A stretch of DNA of 64,000 nucleotides from Clostridia bacterium (GTDB lineage: Bacteria > Bacillota > Clostridia > Christensenellales > CAG-138). Shown here piece after piece: positions 1-8,699 of this stretch. The notes below the pieces were generated by a model that was given only the letters and a program-made list of their open reading frames with translations, searched no databases and was not told the origin of the DNA. Positions within the stretch are counted from its first letter, which is position 1, and every line of letters starts with the position of its first letter. Location of the stretch: the NCBI GenBank assembly GCA_017538255.1, contig JAFYJD010000012.1:69714-133713 (forward strand), in the 5' to 3' direction. The translations under genes were made by a program, and so were the position numbers.

Positions 1-973
1 TAATATCATCCTTGTCAAAGCCGATGAGCGGGCGCAGAACGGGTATACGCACAGCGTCGTCGGTAGCGCAAATGCTTTCAAGTGTCTGGCTTGCGACCTG
101 ACCGAGCGCTTCGCCGGTGATTAACGCGCGCGAGCCCTCGCTTATCGCGATCATCTCGGATATTTTCATCATGAGCCTGCGCATAATAACGGTGGTTTCC
201 TTAGACGGGCAGTTCTCGTATATCGCTTCCTGTATCTCGGTGAACGGCACAAGAAAAAGTTTGATATTGCCCGCATAAGACGAAAGAAGCCTGGTGAGTT
301 CAACCACTTTATCGCGAGCGCGATCACTCGTATACGGAAAACTGAAGAAATGCACGGCACTAAGAACGATGCCGCGTTTTGCCATAAAGTATCCGGCGAC
401 AGGACTGTCGATACCGCCCGAAATAAGCAAGGTCGCCTTGCCCGAGCTGCCGACGGGCATACCTTTGGAACAGGGTATCTCCTCGGCATAGATATAAGCC
501 TTATCGCGTATCTCGACCGAGAGTTTAATTTGGGGTTCGTGGATATCTACACGAACCGAGGGGAAACGCTCAAGCACAAGATGTCCGAGTTCACGGTTGA
601 TCCCGTCGGAGTTCATAAAGTAATGCTTGTCCGATCTGCGGGCAAATACTTTGAATGTAAGGTTTTCGCGCAGAGCGACCTGTTTTTCGATCAGAGAAAG
701 CGCTGTCGCGACAACGGTATCCCAATCCTTGTCTACGGCATAGGCGGGGCTGATTGAATGGATGCCGAATACGCGTTTCAATCTTTCGATGGCCTCATCG
801 AACACATCGTCGCTTATGCCGATAATATAGATGCGGCCCTGCTCACGCTCAACATTGGCCTTTATGCCGTAAAGCGCGCGCTTGATGTTATCGATCAGTT
901 TTTGCTCAAAGAAAGGTCTGTTGAGACCCTTGAGGTGTATTTCCGTATAGCGAACAAGTAAAACTCTTTCCAT
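1..973 (-). CDS. thiI: ThiI, tRNA 4-thiouridine / thiamine sulfurtransferase (partial, C-terminus off the left edge)
   Basis: ThiI activates U8 of tRNA with ATP and transfers sulfur to make 4-thiouridine; it also supplies sulfur for the thiamine thiazole. The visible 324 codons begin with a typical ThiI N-terminus (MERVLLVRYTEIHLKG), followed by a THUMP-type RNA-binding region (about residues 60-165). The PP-loop ATPase motif SGGIDSP is at residues 185-191, and a GEALGQVASQT motif lies further on. The start ATG (971-973) has AAAGGAC just upstream and lies 22 bases after the stop of the cysteine desulfurase gene, so the two are probably co-transcribed and act together, the desulfurase giving persulfide sulfur. 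The last part of the synthetase domain lies outside the window, so presence of a rhodanese tail cannot be judged. Confidence 0.95.
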   Translation of the reverse strand, partial: MERVLLVRYTEIHLKGLNRPFFEQKLIDNIKRALYGIKANVEREQGRIYIIGISDDVFDEAIERLKRVFGIHSISPAYAVDKDWDTVVATALSLIEKQVALRENLTFKVFARRSDKHYFMNSDGINRELGHLVLERFPSVRVDIHEPQIKLSVEIRDKAYIYAEEIPCSKGMPVGSSGKATLLISGGIDSPVAGYFMAKRGIVLSAVHFFSFPYTSDRARDKVVELTRLLSSYAGNIKLFLVPFTEIQEAIYENCPSKETTVIMRRLMMKISEMIAISEGSRALITGEALGQVASQTLESICATDDAVRIPVLRPLIGFDKDDI

Positions 974-995
974 TTTTCTTTAGTCCTTTATAAAT

Positions 996-2132
996 TTATC
1001 TTCTCCTGAATCTGCGAAGCATTTTAAGGCTGTCTTCGATCGCCTGAGCAGCGATGTCCGCTTCCCAAACCGTATTTTCAGGCGAAAAACTGAAGCGTAT
1101 CGCACCGTCCTGTCTGTCGTCGCGGATACCCATAGCGGTTAGTATCCTATTCTTTCCGCGGTGGCGGGCGGCGCATGCCGATCCTGTTGAAACGATAATA
1201 CCCTTTTCCGACAGGGAATTGAGCAGTACCTCGCCGCGCACACCAAGGAAACTCATATTGAGTATGTACGGCACGCTCTCTTCGATGCTCGGACCGTTGA
1301 GTATAGCATCCTTGATCGACGAAAGGTTGTTATATAACCGCGTTTTGACCGAAAGCATAGAGGCCGTGTTTTCCGAATGGCTTTTCATATAGGCCTCAAG
1401 CGAAGTATCGAGCGCCATTATCGACGGAACATTCGTTGTGCCCGATCTGAGATTATTCTCCTGCCCGCCTCCAAGCTGGCCGCCGACAAACGGCGTACCA
1501 CGCTTTATAAACAGGCCGCCTACGCCCTTGGGTGCATAGAGTTTATGACCGCTGAATGAGTACATATCGCAGTTTACGCTTGGCATTTTAACAAAGGCCT
1601 GTACACCGTCCGAATGAAAAATCGCACGAGGCGCACGCTGCTTGACTGCGCGATACAGTCGCGAAATATCGTTGACGGAGCCCACTTCGTTGTTGACGTG
1701 CATTATGCTTACAAAGCCTGTGTTCGCGTCGAGCGCGGCAATGAACGCATCCTCATCGATACGTCCTGTTGAGTCAACGCCTATAATCACAACGTCATAT
1801 CCCTTTGCCTTATAAGCGAGGAACGGTTCGTAAACTGACGGATGTTCAACGGCAGTGGTGATTATACGGCATTTGTCGCGGCGAGCACCGAGGGCGCCGG
1901 AGAGCGCGATATTGTTGCTTTCTGTGCCGCCGCTTGTGAAGATGAGTTCCGATGAGTCCATCTTCATATATGAGGCGATGCGTTGTCTTGAAAGCGAAAC
2001 AGCTCTTTCAACGGAAACGGCGGGTGAGTAAGCAGCCGCAGGATTATGATAAAGATTAAGCATATACTCTACCGCAATATCCGCAGCAGCCTTATAAACG
2101 CGAGTTGTTGCGCTGTTGTCAAAATAAATCAT
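996..2132 (-). CDS. Cysteine desulfurase (NifS/IscS class), sulfur donor for ThiI
   Basis: A PLP-dependent class V aminotransferase-fold enzyme that takes sulfur from cysteine as an enzyme-bound persulfide, releasing alanine. At 378 residues it is normal size. It starts with MIYFDNSATT, as the family does. The PLP lysine is K197 in SGHKLYAPKG, the cofactor-binding histidine is in TAVEHPSV (about residue 97), and the persulfide cysteine is C320 in STGSACAARH, on a short loop. The gene lies directly upstream of thiI on the same strand, the same arrangement as the dedicated desulfurase-thiI pair of Bacillus, so it more likely serves tRNA thiolation than general Fe-S assembly. No scaffold gene such as iscU is nearby. 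Confidence 0.93.
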   Translation of the reverse strand: MIYFDNSATTRVYKAAADIAVEYMLNLYHNPAAAYSPAVSVERAVSLSRQRIASYMKMDSSELIFTSGGTESNNIALSGALGARRDKCRIITTAVEHPSVYEPFLAYKAKGYDVVIIGVDSTGRIDEDAFIAALDANTGFVSIMHVNNEVGSVNDISRLYRAVKQRAPRAIFHSDGVQAFVKMPSVNCDMYSFSGHKLYAPKGVGGLFIKRGTPFVGGQLGGGQENNLRSGTTNVPSIMALDTSLEAYMKSHSENTASMLSVKTRLYNNLSSIKDAILNGPSIEESVPYILNMSFLGVRGEVLLNSLSEKGIIVSTGSACAARHRGKNRILTAMGIRDDRQDGAIRFSFSPENTVWEADIAAQAIEDSLKMLRRFRRR

Positions 2133-2249
2133 ATCACAATGTTGTCCAAAAATCGAACACCTTTCTACATACTTGAAGATTCGGCGGTCATTGAGCGAAC
2201 TCTCAAGCCGCCGAACCTGTCATTTGTACATAGTATGCTATGACGCAGT

Positions 2250-5138
2250 CTACGGTGCTGGCGTCGGGGACGGCGATGGGGTAGGCGCCGGATCATCGGG
2301 ATCGGGTGTTACGGGGGGTTCGGTAATTCCCGGCGAAGCCGTAGGCACGATGACCGGCGGATGCTGCGCGCTGTATATGAGGTAGTTGCGTTTGAGCTCC
2401 GAATAGCATCTATAGATGCGCTGAGCGTCGTTGGATGCAAGCGCCTCTTTGACTTGGATAATATTGCCCTCAAGCAATGCGCGCTCCAAAGCGCCGAGCG
2501 TTTGGACGGCATCAAGATAGTTGCGTACCGTTTGCATCAGTTCCTTTGCCTGCGTTATCAGCGTGTCGATCGGCAGATTCGCACCGCCGGAGCCGCCATG
2601 GATCGGACAAGCGGACGGCCCGCTGATCGCGGTACGCATAAACTCGGCGGGATCGAGGTCGGTTATAATGGCGTTAGGAATATACGCCATAAGTTTATCG
2701 TTATCGAGCAAAGCATAGACAGAATCGCTTCTTATGAGCACGACGCACTTCTGGTACCGGGTCGTTGAGGCACATTCCGAACACGCATAGGTGTTTGAGG
2801 CGCTGCAATAATCTACAAGGCAATGCATATCACAGTATTCCGTTGGCATATTGTCAACGGCGCACCAGTCCGTCAAAGGCGGATTATGGGTATCGTGCAT
2901 ACATTCATCGGTTGCAAGTTTGCCGGAAATGGGGCATATAGCAACACGCACAAGACCAAGTTCGGCGGGCGATACATCCATAATCGGAACATCGGGTAGC
3001 CCCTGATGTATCTTTTGCATAAATGCCTGCCAAAGTGGAGCGGCTGAATTTCCGCCAGTTGAGCCGGAAGCAAGTTTTTCGGAGTATTTGTCGTGCCCTA
3101 CCCACAGCGATGCGGTGTAGTGCCCTGTATAGCCGGCGAAGTAAACACTTGTATAGTCATCGTTGGTGCCGGTTTTGCCCGCTACGGTCATACCGGGTAT
3201 CTTTGCTGAGGTGCCTGTTCCGTAGTTTATGACGTCCTTAAGCATATCGGTCAGCATAAAAGAAGTGGTCTCGGAGAAAACACGGTGCTTTTCGCGCACT
3301 TTATCGGCATCCAGCACGACCGATCCGTCTTCTGCGACAACGTAGGTAAAGGACAGTGGCTCGTAATACATACCGCCGTTGGCGATTGTGGCGTAAGCCG
3401 CGCACATCTCAAGCGGAGTGATTCCCGAGGTGCCTAGAGCGAGACCCGGACCGTCCTTGTTGATCCTTGAATACTCCACGCCGAGTTGCTCCAGATATTT
3501 CGCGCTGCGCTCAACGGTAACATAGTCAAACAGTACTCTTGCGGCAACGATATTGAGAGAGGAAGCTACGCCGCGGCGCATGGAAATCAACCCTTCGTAG
3601 CGCGCCGAACCGATTGACGGGTATCCCTTTTCTCCGCCGTAGCCGTCGATGGGTATCTCTGCGTTTAGAATGGAAGAACCTGGCTCGATGCCGAGTTCAA
3701 GCGCGGGGCCAAATACGGAAAGCGGCTTTATGGCGGAGCCGACGGGCATTGAACTTTGATACGCTCTGTTGAGTTGCCGCTTCTGGATGGGTTCTTCACG
3801 GCCGCCGATCATTGCAACGATATTACCTGTATGTTGATCCATGATGACGGCGGCGGCCTGCGGCTGCGCTGCGGTTATGCCTGAGTTGGGATCGGTTATC
3901 TCGTTGGCGCTGGTGTTACGAAGCGCGGGGTACTTATCCCAATCGGTTATCGTATCCTGAACAGAGGTCTGTATCTGTGGATCGACTGTCAGATAGATAT
4001 GGTAGCCGCCGGTACGAAGTTCCTTTTCGATTGCAGTGCGGTTTGCGGTAGTGTCGGTTAACTCGCGCTGCTCAAGCATATGGGTAATAACGTCATAGAT
4101 GCCGTATTCTACAAAGTATGCCATATCATAGAGCTGCTTTTGTTCGCTGATCTCTTTGATATATACCTCTTCATTGAGGGCCTGCTCGTATTCATCGCGC
4201 GAAATGAAGTTATTGTCAAACATAGCCTGAAGAACGGTGTCCGTTCTTGCGTTGGTAACGTCCATCTTGTTTGTGCCGTCCTCATGGAAGCGTCGATAAG
4301 TGTTGGCGCGGGGATTGGTGACATTCGGCTTTTGCACCATGCCGGCAAGCATAGCGCATTCGCGTATCGTAAGGTCTTGGAGTTCTTTGCCGAAATAGTC
4401 GAGCGCCGCCGTCTTGAAACCGTAGTTTGAATCGCCAAGATAAACGTCGTTCATATAGGCTTCGAGGATCTTATCTTTTGAAACGGTGTTTTCAAGTTCG
4501 AAAGCAAGATAGGCTTCTTGGATCTTGCGCTTATAACTCTGGATATTCGAGAGGATCTTTATCTTGATTAATTGCTGTGTGATCGTTGAACCGCCGTGAG
4601 TTTTTGTATTGCGAACAGCGTTTACGACGGCGGAAAAGAGACGCTTGAAATCAAGACCGCTGTGCTTGTAAAAGCGCACGTCCTCAACGGCTATGAGTGC
4701 GTTTTTGAGTTTGTCTGGTATTTCGGAAATATCAGCCCAATCGCGGAACTCCATACCGGCAAACGTCGTTATCATATTTCCGTTGCAATCGTAGATATAA
4801 CTCGTTCTATCACTCTTCGTTAGCGCGGATACATCAAGCGCAGGAGTAGTGTCTACATACGCCTTTGCGATGCCAAGAAAAGCGCCGATACCGGCAAATA
4901 TAGCAACAAAACCAAGAAGAACGATAGTCTTTATAACGCTGAAAAGCACGGCCAGTACGGTGCTGCGTGGTCTTGTTCTCGGAACAAACAAGGGTTGGGC
5001 GTCAGAGCCTTTGCGCTTTTTTTTGCTTTTTGCGGGAGCTGCAGAATCGAACTGTACGGTGTCTCCGCTTGATGCGGGGATCCTGCTCGTCTTCGTGTGC
5101 TCAAACGCCATAGTATCGTTTGATTTATTTTCAGCCAT
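2250..5138 (-). CDS. Class A penicillin-binding protein (bifunctional transglycosylase/transpeptidase)
   Basis: Builds and cross-links peptidoglycan from lipid II outside the membrane. In 962 residues: a basic cytoplasmic tail, one membrane segment (about 61-92), a GT51 glycosyltransferase with the catalytic EDVRFYKHSG motif (E152) and GGSTITQQL (182-190), then a transpeptidase with S468-A-I-K471, S527-L-N529 and K655-T-G-T658. After the transpeptidase comes an unusual stretch (about 735-845) with ten cysteines, several in C-x2-C or C-x3-C pairs, then a Pro/Thr/Asp-rich C-terminal tail. The cysteine stretch may bind metal or form disulfides; that is inference. A promoter lies upstream (5207-5235). 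The gene is transcribed away from yunB. It could be called pbpA, ponA or mrcA; I leave the symbol open. Confidence 0.93.
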   Translation of the reverse strand: MAENKSNDTMAFEHTKTSRIPASSGDTVQFDSAAPAKSKKKRKGSDAQPLFVPRTRPRSTVLAVLFSVIKTIVLLGFVAIFAGIGAFLGIAKAYVDTTPALDVSALTKSDRTSYIYDCNGNMITTFAGMEFRDWADISEIPDKLKNALIAVEDVRFYKHSGLDFKRLFSAVVNAVRNTKTHGGSTITQQLIKIKILSNIQSYKRKIQEAYLAFELENTVSKDKILEAYMNDVYLGDSNYGFKTAALDYFGKELQDLTIRECAMLAGMVQKPNVTNPRANTYRRFHEDGTNKMDVTNARTDTVLQAMFDNNFISRDEYEQALNEEVYIKEISEQKQLYDMAYFVEYGIYDVITHMLEQRELTDTTANRTAIEKELRTGGYHIYLTVDPQIQTSVQDTITDWDKYPALRNTSANEITDPNSGITAAQPQAAAVIMDQHTGNIVAMIGGREEPIQKRQLNRAYQSSMPVGSAIKPLSVFGPALELGIEPGSSILNAEIPIDGYGGEKGYPSIGSARYEGLISMRRGVASSLNIVAARVLFDYVTVERSAKYLEQLGVEYSRINKDGPGLALGTSGITPLEMCAAYATIANGGMYYEPLSFTYVVAEDGSVVLDADKVREKHRVFSETTSFMLTDMLKDVINYGTGTSAKIPGMTVAGKTGTNDDYTSVYFAGYTGHYTASLWVGHDKYSEKLASGSTGGNSAAPLWQAFMQKIHQGLPDVPIMDVSPAELGLVRVAICPISGKLATDECMHDTHNPPLTDWCAVDNMPTEYCDMHCLVDYCSASNTYACSECASTTRYQKCVVLIRSDSVYALLDNDKLMAYIPNAIITDLDPAEFMRTAISGPSACPIHGGSGGANLPIDTLITQAKELMQTVRNYLDAVQTLGALERALLEGNIIQVKEALASNDAQRIYRCYSELKRNYLIYSAQHPPVIVPTASPGITEPPVTPDPDDPAPTPSPSPTPAP

Positions 5139-5206
5139 TCGTCGAACAACCTCACTTTCGTGTATAAATGGGTTAATGGTTAGTATGCACCATATAATCC
5201 CATTAA

Positions 5207-5235
5207 ATTATAGCATAGTTGAGCATAAGTTGCAA
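5207..5235 (-). promoter_or_regulatory. Sigma-A-type promoter of the penicillin-binding protein gene
   Basis: On the minus strand, TTGCAA (5235-5230), a 17-base spacer and TATAAT (5212-5207), about 70 bases before the PBP start codon. Confidence 0.6.
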
Positions 5236-5330
5236 CTTTTTTGCCTCAGTTAACAGAATTGTACCGTTTCACATAATTGTATAAAAGAACATATCTTTAA
5301 CTAAGGCAAGTTTGAAAAGGCGGTGGGCGT

Positions 5331-6080
5331 GTGGAAAGTGTTTATATTAGGAAAACAAGGCGGCGAAAACCGTGGTTGATATGTTGTGTGCCGAGAATTA
5401 TGACAAAACTCAACGGTGCTAAAGTCATAAACAAGCCCATTATCATCGTTGCTTCTTTTATACTGATAACTCTTGCTTTCTTCGTTCTTTTTGATCTGTC
5501 CGTGAGGCGACCGGCAGCAAAGTTTGCGGAGAATAAAGCGCTGGAAGAAATATCTGAGATATTGAGCGCCTCGGTACGCACCTCGCTGATAAAGCGGCGC
5601 GAAAGCGGGAACGGCAATTTTACGCGCACTGAAACTGCGTCGGACGGCACAAATATCCTCTATATCGATGCACAGGAAATGAGCATTATATCGGCAGAGA
5701 TAATCGCTCGTGCTCAGGAGATGATAGCGGAACTTGAATCGAGCGGGTTTCTTATCCCGATCGGAACGGCAACAGGAAGTTCGATCCTTAACGGCAAGGG
5801 ACCTAAGATCAAGGTTGCGATAGACACGATTGGTGCGGTAACGGGTGAATTTGATTCCGCCTTTACCGACGCGGGAGTAAATCAGACAAAATACAGCGCA
5901 TATCTAAATCTTAACGCCTCTGTTGCCATAACAGTATGCGGCAGAGTAAGAACTGTATCGGCAGATTTCACTGCGCCGATATGCGAAACTATAATCGTAG
6001 GCGCGGTACCGCAGGCGTATACCAACGTCCGAACGCTTGATGAAGCGCTCAACCTCATACCTACGGATGTTGACAATTAA
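5331..6080 (+). CDS. yunB: Sporulation protein YunB
   Basis: YunB is made in the mother cell during sporulation in Bacillus; its biochemical role is not known. The 249-residue product has a basic N-terminus, one membrane anchor (about residues 34-55) and an extracytoplasmic domain. The C-terminal part carries the family signature, seen here as GVNQTKYSAYLNL and later AETIIVG-like ICETIIVGAVPQAY. I take the GTG at 5331, which has a G-rich site (AGGCGGTGG) in front of it; an in-frame ATG at codon 24 (5400) is a possible alternative and would still keep the membrane segment. It is divergent from the PBP gene. No convincing sporulation promoter could be fixed by eye. Confidence 0.85.
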   Translation: MESVYIRKTRRRKPWLICCVPRIMTKLNGAKVINKPIIIVASFILITLAFFVLFDLSVRRPAAKFAENKALEEISEILSASVRTSLIKRRESGNGNFTRTETASDGTNILYIDAQEMSIISAEIIARAQEMIAELESSGFLIPIGTATGSSILNGKGPKIKVAIDTIGAVTGEFDSAFTDAGVNQTKYSAYLNLNASVAITVCGRVRTVSADFTAPICETIIVGAVPQAYTNVRTLDEALNLIPTDVDN

Positions 6081-6083
6081 AAA

Positions 6084-6104
6084 AGCGGCACTGACCGTAC
6101 CGCT
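6084..6104 (-). terminator. Terminator of the DUF378 gene
   Basis: On the minus strand AGCGGTAC and GTGCCGCT pair (one G-U) around a 5-base loop and are followed by a run of T. It sits directly after the yunB stop codon. Confidence 0.6.
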
Positions 6105-6121
6105 GCTGATGGTGAGCACGA

Positions 6122-6343
6122 TCAATCGGGATCGTGCTCCTGCATAAACGCAGGCTTAGAATGCCGCCTGAACAGCATCGTCATTCCCCAGATGCCGGCA
6201 ATGCCGACAAGTGTATAGATTATCCTTGAAACGACACCGCTCATTCCGCCAAAGATCGAAGCAACGAGGTCAAATTGAAAAATACCTATAAGACCCCAGT
6301 TGATCGCTCCAATAACGATCAATACCAATGACAGCGTATCCAT
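6122..6343 (-). CDS. DUF378 small membrane protein
   Basis: A 73-residue protein with two membrane helices and the family core GAINWGLIGIF near the N-terminus, followed by a second helix (IIYTLVGIAGIWG) and a short charged tail. DUF378 proteins are widespread in Firmicutes and have no known function. I choose the ATG at 6343 because AAAGGAG lies eight bases before it; the upstream in-frame GTG at 6352 overlaps that ribosome-binding site and is unlikely. The gene stands alone, with its own terminator. Confidence 0.8.
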   Translation of the reverse strand: MDTLSLVLIVIGAINWGLIGIFQFDLVASIFGGMSGVVSRIIYTLVGIAGIWGMTMLFRRHSKPAFMQEHDPD

Positions 6344-6449
6344 TGTGTTCACTCCTTTGCTAACGGCGCGATTTAGTCAGCGAAACGCCGTTTTGTGAAC
6401 ATAGTATTGCCGCACAGCCGAAAATCGATTCGTTGTTAAATTATGGCAA

Positions 6450-6707
6450 TCAAAACAGTTCGATCTCAAGCCTGTCAAACGCGATCTTTTCGATAAAATC
6501 GTCTGCTCTAAATGCGGTGCCAGAAAACAGGAGCAGTTCCTTTTTATGTTTATCGAGGATCACAGGGCGAGCAAGGTTAAGATTATGACACAACTCGCCG
6601 ATCGGCTCATTCCAGTCCATAACCTCGTCTGCACGCTTTGCGGGCAGGTCGATCGTTTCCTGCTCGATCGTTTTATTGTCTTTTCGTATTCTTGCCCAAA
6701 TCTTCAA
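6450..6707 (-). CDS. Small conserved-looking protein of unknown function
   Basis: An 85-residue soluble protein with no membrane segment or signal peptide. It reads as alternating charged and hydrophobic residues, compatible with a small alpha/beta fold, and I do not recognise the family. The start is a TTG (6705-6707) with AGGTGAT five bases upstream, and codon use is like the neighbours, so I think the gene is real. It lies downstream of the terminator of the zinc-ribbon gene and so probably has its own promoter. Confidence 0.6.
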   Translation of the reverse strand: MKIWARIRKDNKTIEQETIDLPAKRADEVMDWNEPIGELCHNLNLARPVILDKHKKELLLFSGTAFRADDFIEKIAFDRLEIELF

Positions 6708-6729
6708 ATTATCACCTGTTCCTAATAAA

Positions 6730-6753
6730 ACAGGGCGGGCAGAGCCCGCCTGT
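6730..6753 (-). terminator. Terminator of the zinc-ribbon membrane protein gene
   Basis: GC-rich hairpin, ACAGGCGGGC paired with GCCCGCCCTGT on the minus strand (one bulged base, loop of three), followed by TTTATT. Confidence 0.75.
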
Positions 6754-6765
6754 CAAAAAACTTTG

Positions 6766-8553
6766 TTATCTCTGGGTGGCAAACCAGATGAATACGCGCA
6801 GGAGACCCTCGGTGGAATCGGCGGTGCCAAGCGAGAAGCCGTAGAGCGTGTAAACATTGCCCGCTTCGAGTTTGAGAGCGGCGGAATAGTGATCGTGATA
6901 CTCGATCTCGATGATGTGTCCGTCCTCAAGGGTGAACTTGGCGAGTATATAGTCGCCGTCGTAGATGATCGAGTCGACAGTGCCCTTGATGAGGAATCCG
7001 CGCTTATCCGTTGTATGGATGGGTTTGGACATCTCATCATAGGTGCCGGACCAAACCGTGGGCACATAATCGTTGTACTGCGGCGGGCGCTCAACGGAGA
7101 ACGGACGCTCGAACACCTTACCGTCGGGAAGCGTCAACTTCATAACGAAACGGTAAATCTTAGAAGCTTCGGGCAGATTGACCTCAAAACTGAAGTTGTT
7201 GTCCGCGTCGATAACGGGCTCAGATTTGAGGCTGAAATCGGAATCGGTCGAGTACACGGTAAGCACGGAGCCCTTGTCTGCTTTGATCGCGCCATACACA
7301 CGGATGGACTCTTCAACATTTAGCGCACGCGATACGAAGTTCTTTGCAACAACGATGACTTGATCGGGGGTGAGCACGTTGTTGATTGTTGCCTGGATGC
7401 GCTTGGTTTCAACTTTATAACCGCCAAGCGACGCCTTGACTTCAAATACATATTCGCCGCGGTCAATGTTAGTGTTGAATGTAAAACTGCCGTCCGCACC
7501 AACGGTAAGCGTTTCGGTGGTGGGCGTGCTGCCGGAAGTAGAACCGTCGATGACCCTGAGCGTATCAACGGTTATAGTTGCGTTATTCTGTGGGGTTGCG
7601 ATCTTACCGCCGAAACTGACCTGACCGTCCTCGGAAACGATCTGCGTATCGGGAAGCCCGGTTAACGAAAGTCTGGGCACTTCGATCTTCACCGGCGGGA
7701 TATCGATCTGTTCGCTAACGCCGTCAACAACTCTAAATACTGTGGGCGTTGCAAGATAGAACTCGCTGTCGATAGGCGTGGTGGGAAGAAGATCCGATGC
7801 GTAAACATCGAATGTGATATTGCCCTTTGCGGATACGTTGTGTTCACGCTTGACGCCGCTGGTACCCTCGTAGATGAGCGTATTTCCCTCGTCGGCGGGA
7901 ACGATGATGTAATACTTACCCTGCTGGTGCGGATTGAGTTCAACTTTTGCGCCGGATATCCTGCTGACCTTGCCGAGACCGTCATCCATGGTTTCGGGAT
8001 CATAGTAGTCATTATCGGCTTCGTTTTTTCTAAACTTCAGCCAAGAGCAGGATGAGAACGATGAAGATCCGGCAGATGAGCAATTCTTAAAAACGGAAGA
8101 AAGCGCAAGAATCGCGCCGACAAGGAACAGCACGATAAACGCAATAAGCAGTATCTTTACAAATTTGCCCGCTCCACCGGATCTGCGAGTGTCGTAGTAT
8201 TCGCGAGACTTAGCGACTTTATTGGGACTCACGGCGGGTTTTTCGGTCTTAGCACGCTTTACACGCTCATTTGTGCAACCGATATCGTCGTCAAAGTCAA
8301 AGGCGGGCTTTTTGATGCTTATGGTTTCATCCCAGTCTTCCACGCCGTCAGCAAATTTCATTTCAAGATCGGATATGTACTTATCGTCATCCTGTGTCTG
8401 AACCGCTTCACTATCATCGGCGAGTTCGCCCCAGATATTCCTGCGTTCGTCTTTATAGGTATCTGTGGTATGATCAACGATGAACTGTGTGCCGCAGTTG
8501 TTGCAAAACTTAGCGCCTTCTGGATTTTCAAATCCACATTTGGAACAATACAT
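6766..8553 (-). CDS. Zinc-ribbon membrane protein with large repeated beta-rich outer region
   Basis: The protein (595 residues) begins with a zinc ribbon, C3-x2-C6 and C17-x2-C20 (MYCSKCGFENPEG, then FCNNCG), followed by an acidic linker, a single membrane segment at about 138-158, and roughly 430 residues predicted to lie outside the cell. The outer part is rich in beta-type sequence with several Ig-like stretches of about 90 residues (for example the segment with GADGSFTFNTNIDRGEYVFEV), which suggests a sensor or surface protein. The start ATG at 8553 is chosen because GAGG lies seven bases before it; an upstream in-frame ATG lacks a good site. Function unknown. It has its own promoter and terminator. 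Confidence 0.75.
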   Translation of the reverse strand: MYCSKCGFENPEGAKFCNNCGTQFIVDHTTDTYKDERRNIWGELADDSEAVQTQDDDKYISDLEMKFADGVEDWDETISIKKPAFDFDDDIGCTNERVKRAKTEKPAVSPNKVAKSREYYDTRRSGGAGKFVKILLIAFIVLFLVGAILALSSVFKNCSSAGSSSFSSCSWLKFRKNEADNDYYDPETMDDGLGKVSRISGAKVELNPHQQGKYYIIVPADEGNTLIYEGTSGVKREHNVSAKGNITFDVYASDLLPTTPIDSEFYLATPTVFRVVDGVSEQIDIPPVKIEVPRLSLTGLPDTQIVSEDGQVSFGGKIATPQNNATITVDTLRVIDGSTSGSTPTTETLTVGADGSFTFNTNIDRGEYVFEVKASLGGYKVETKRIQATINNVLTPDQVIVVAKNFVSRALNVEESIRVYGAIKADKGSVLTVYSTDSDFSLKSEPVIDADNNFSFEVNLPEASKIYRFVMKLTLPDGKVFERPFSVERPPQYNDYVPTVWSGTYDEMSKPIHTTDKRGFLIKGTVDSIIYDGDYILAKFTLEDGHIIEIEYHDHYSAALKLEAGNVYTLYGFSLGTADSTEGLLRVFIWFATQR

Positions 8554-8618
8554 ACAGTTTACCTCACATTTCGGTTTTGATGGGGTCAATAGTATTTGAC
8601 CGATTTTTACCAGTTCAT

Positions 8619-8647
8619 ATTATACCAAATTCTTCTCGGTTTTTAAA
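8619..8647 (-). promoter_or_regulatory. Sigma-A-type promoter of the zinc-ribbon protein gene
   Basis: TTTAAA (8647-8642), 17 bases, TATAAT (8624-8619) on the minus strand, about 65 bases before the chosen start codon. Confidence 0.55.
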
Positions 8648-8699
8648 GGGGGTGTGTAAAAAATATCATTAAAATACGCAATTGAGCGATTAAATATAA

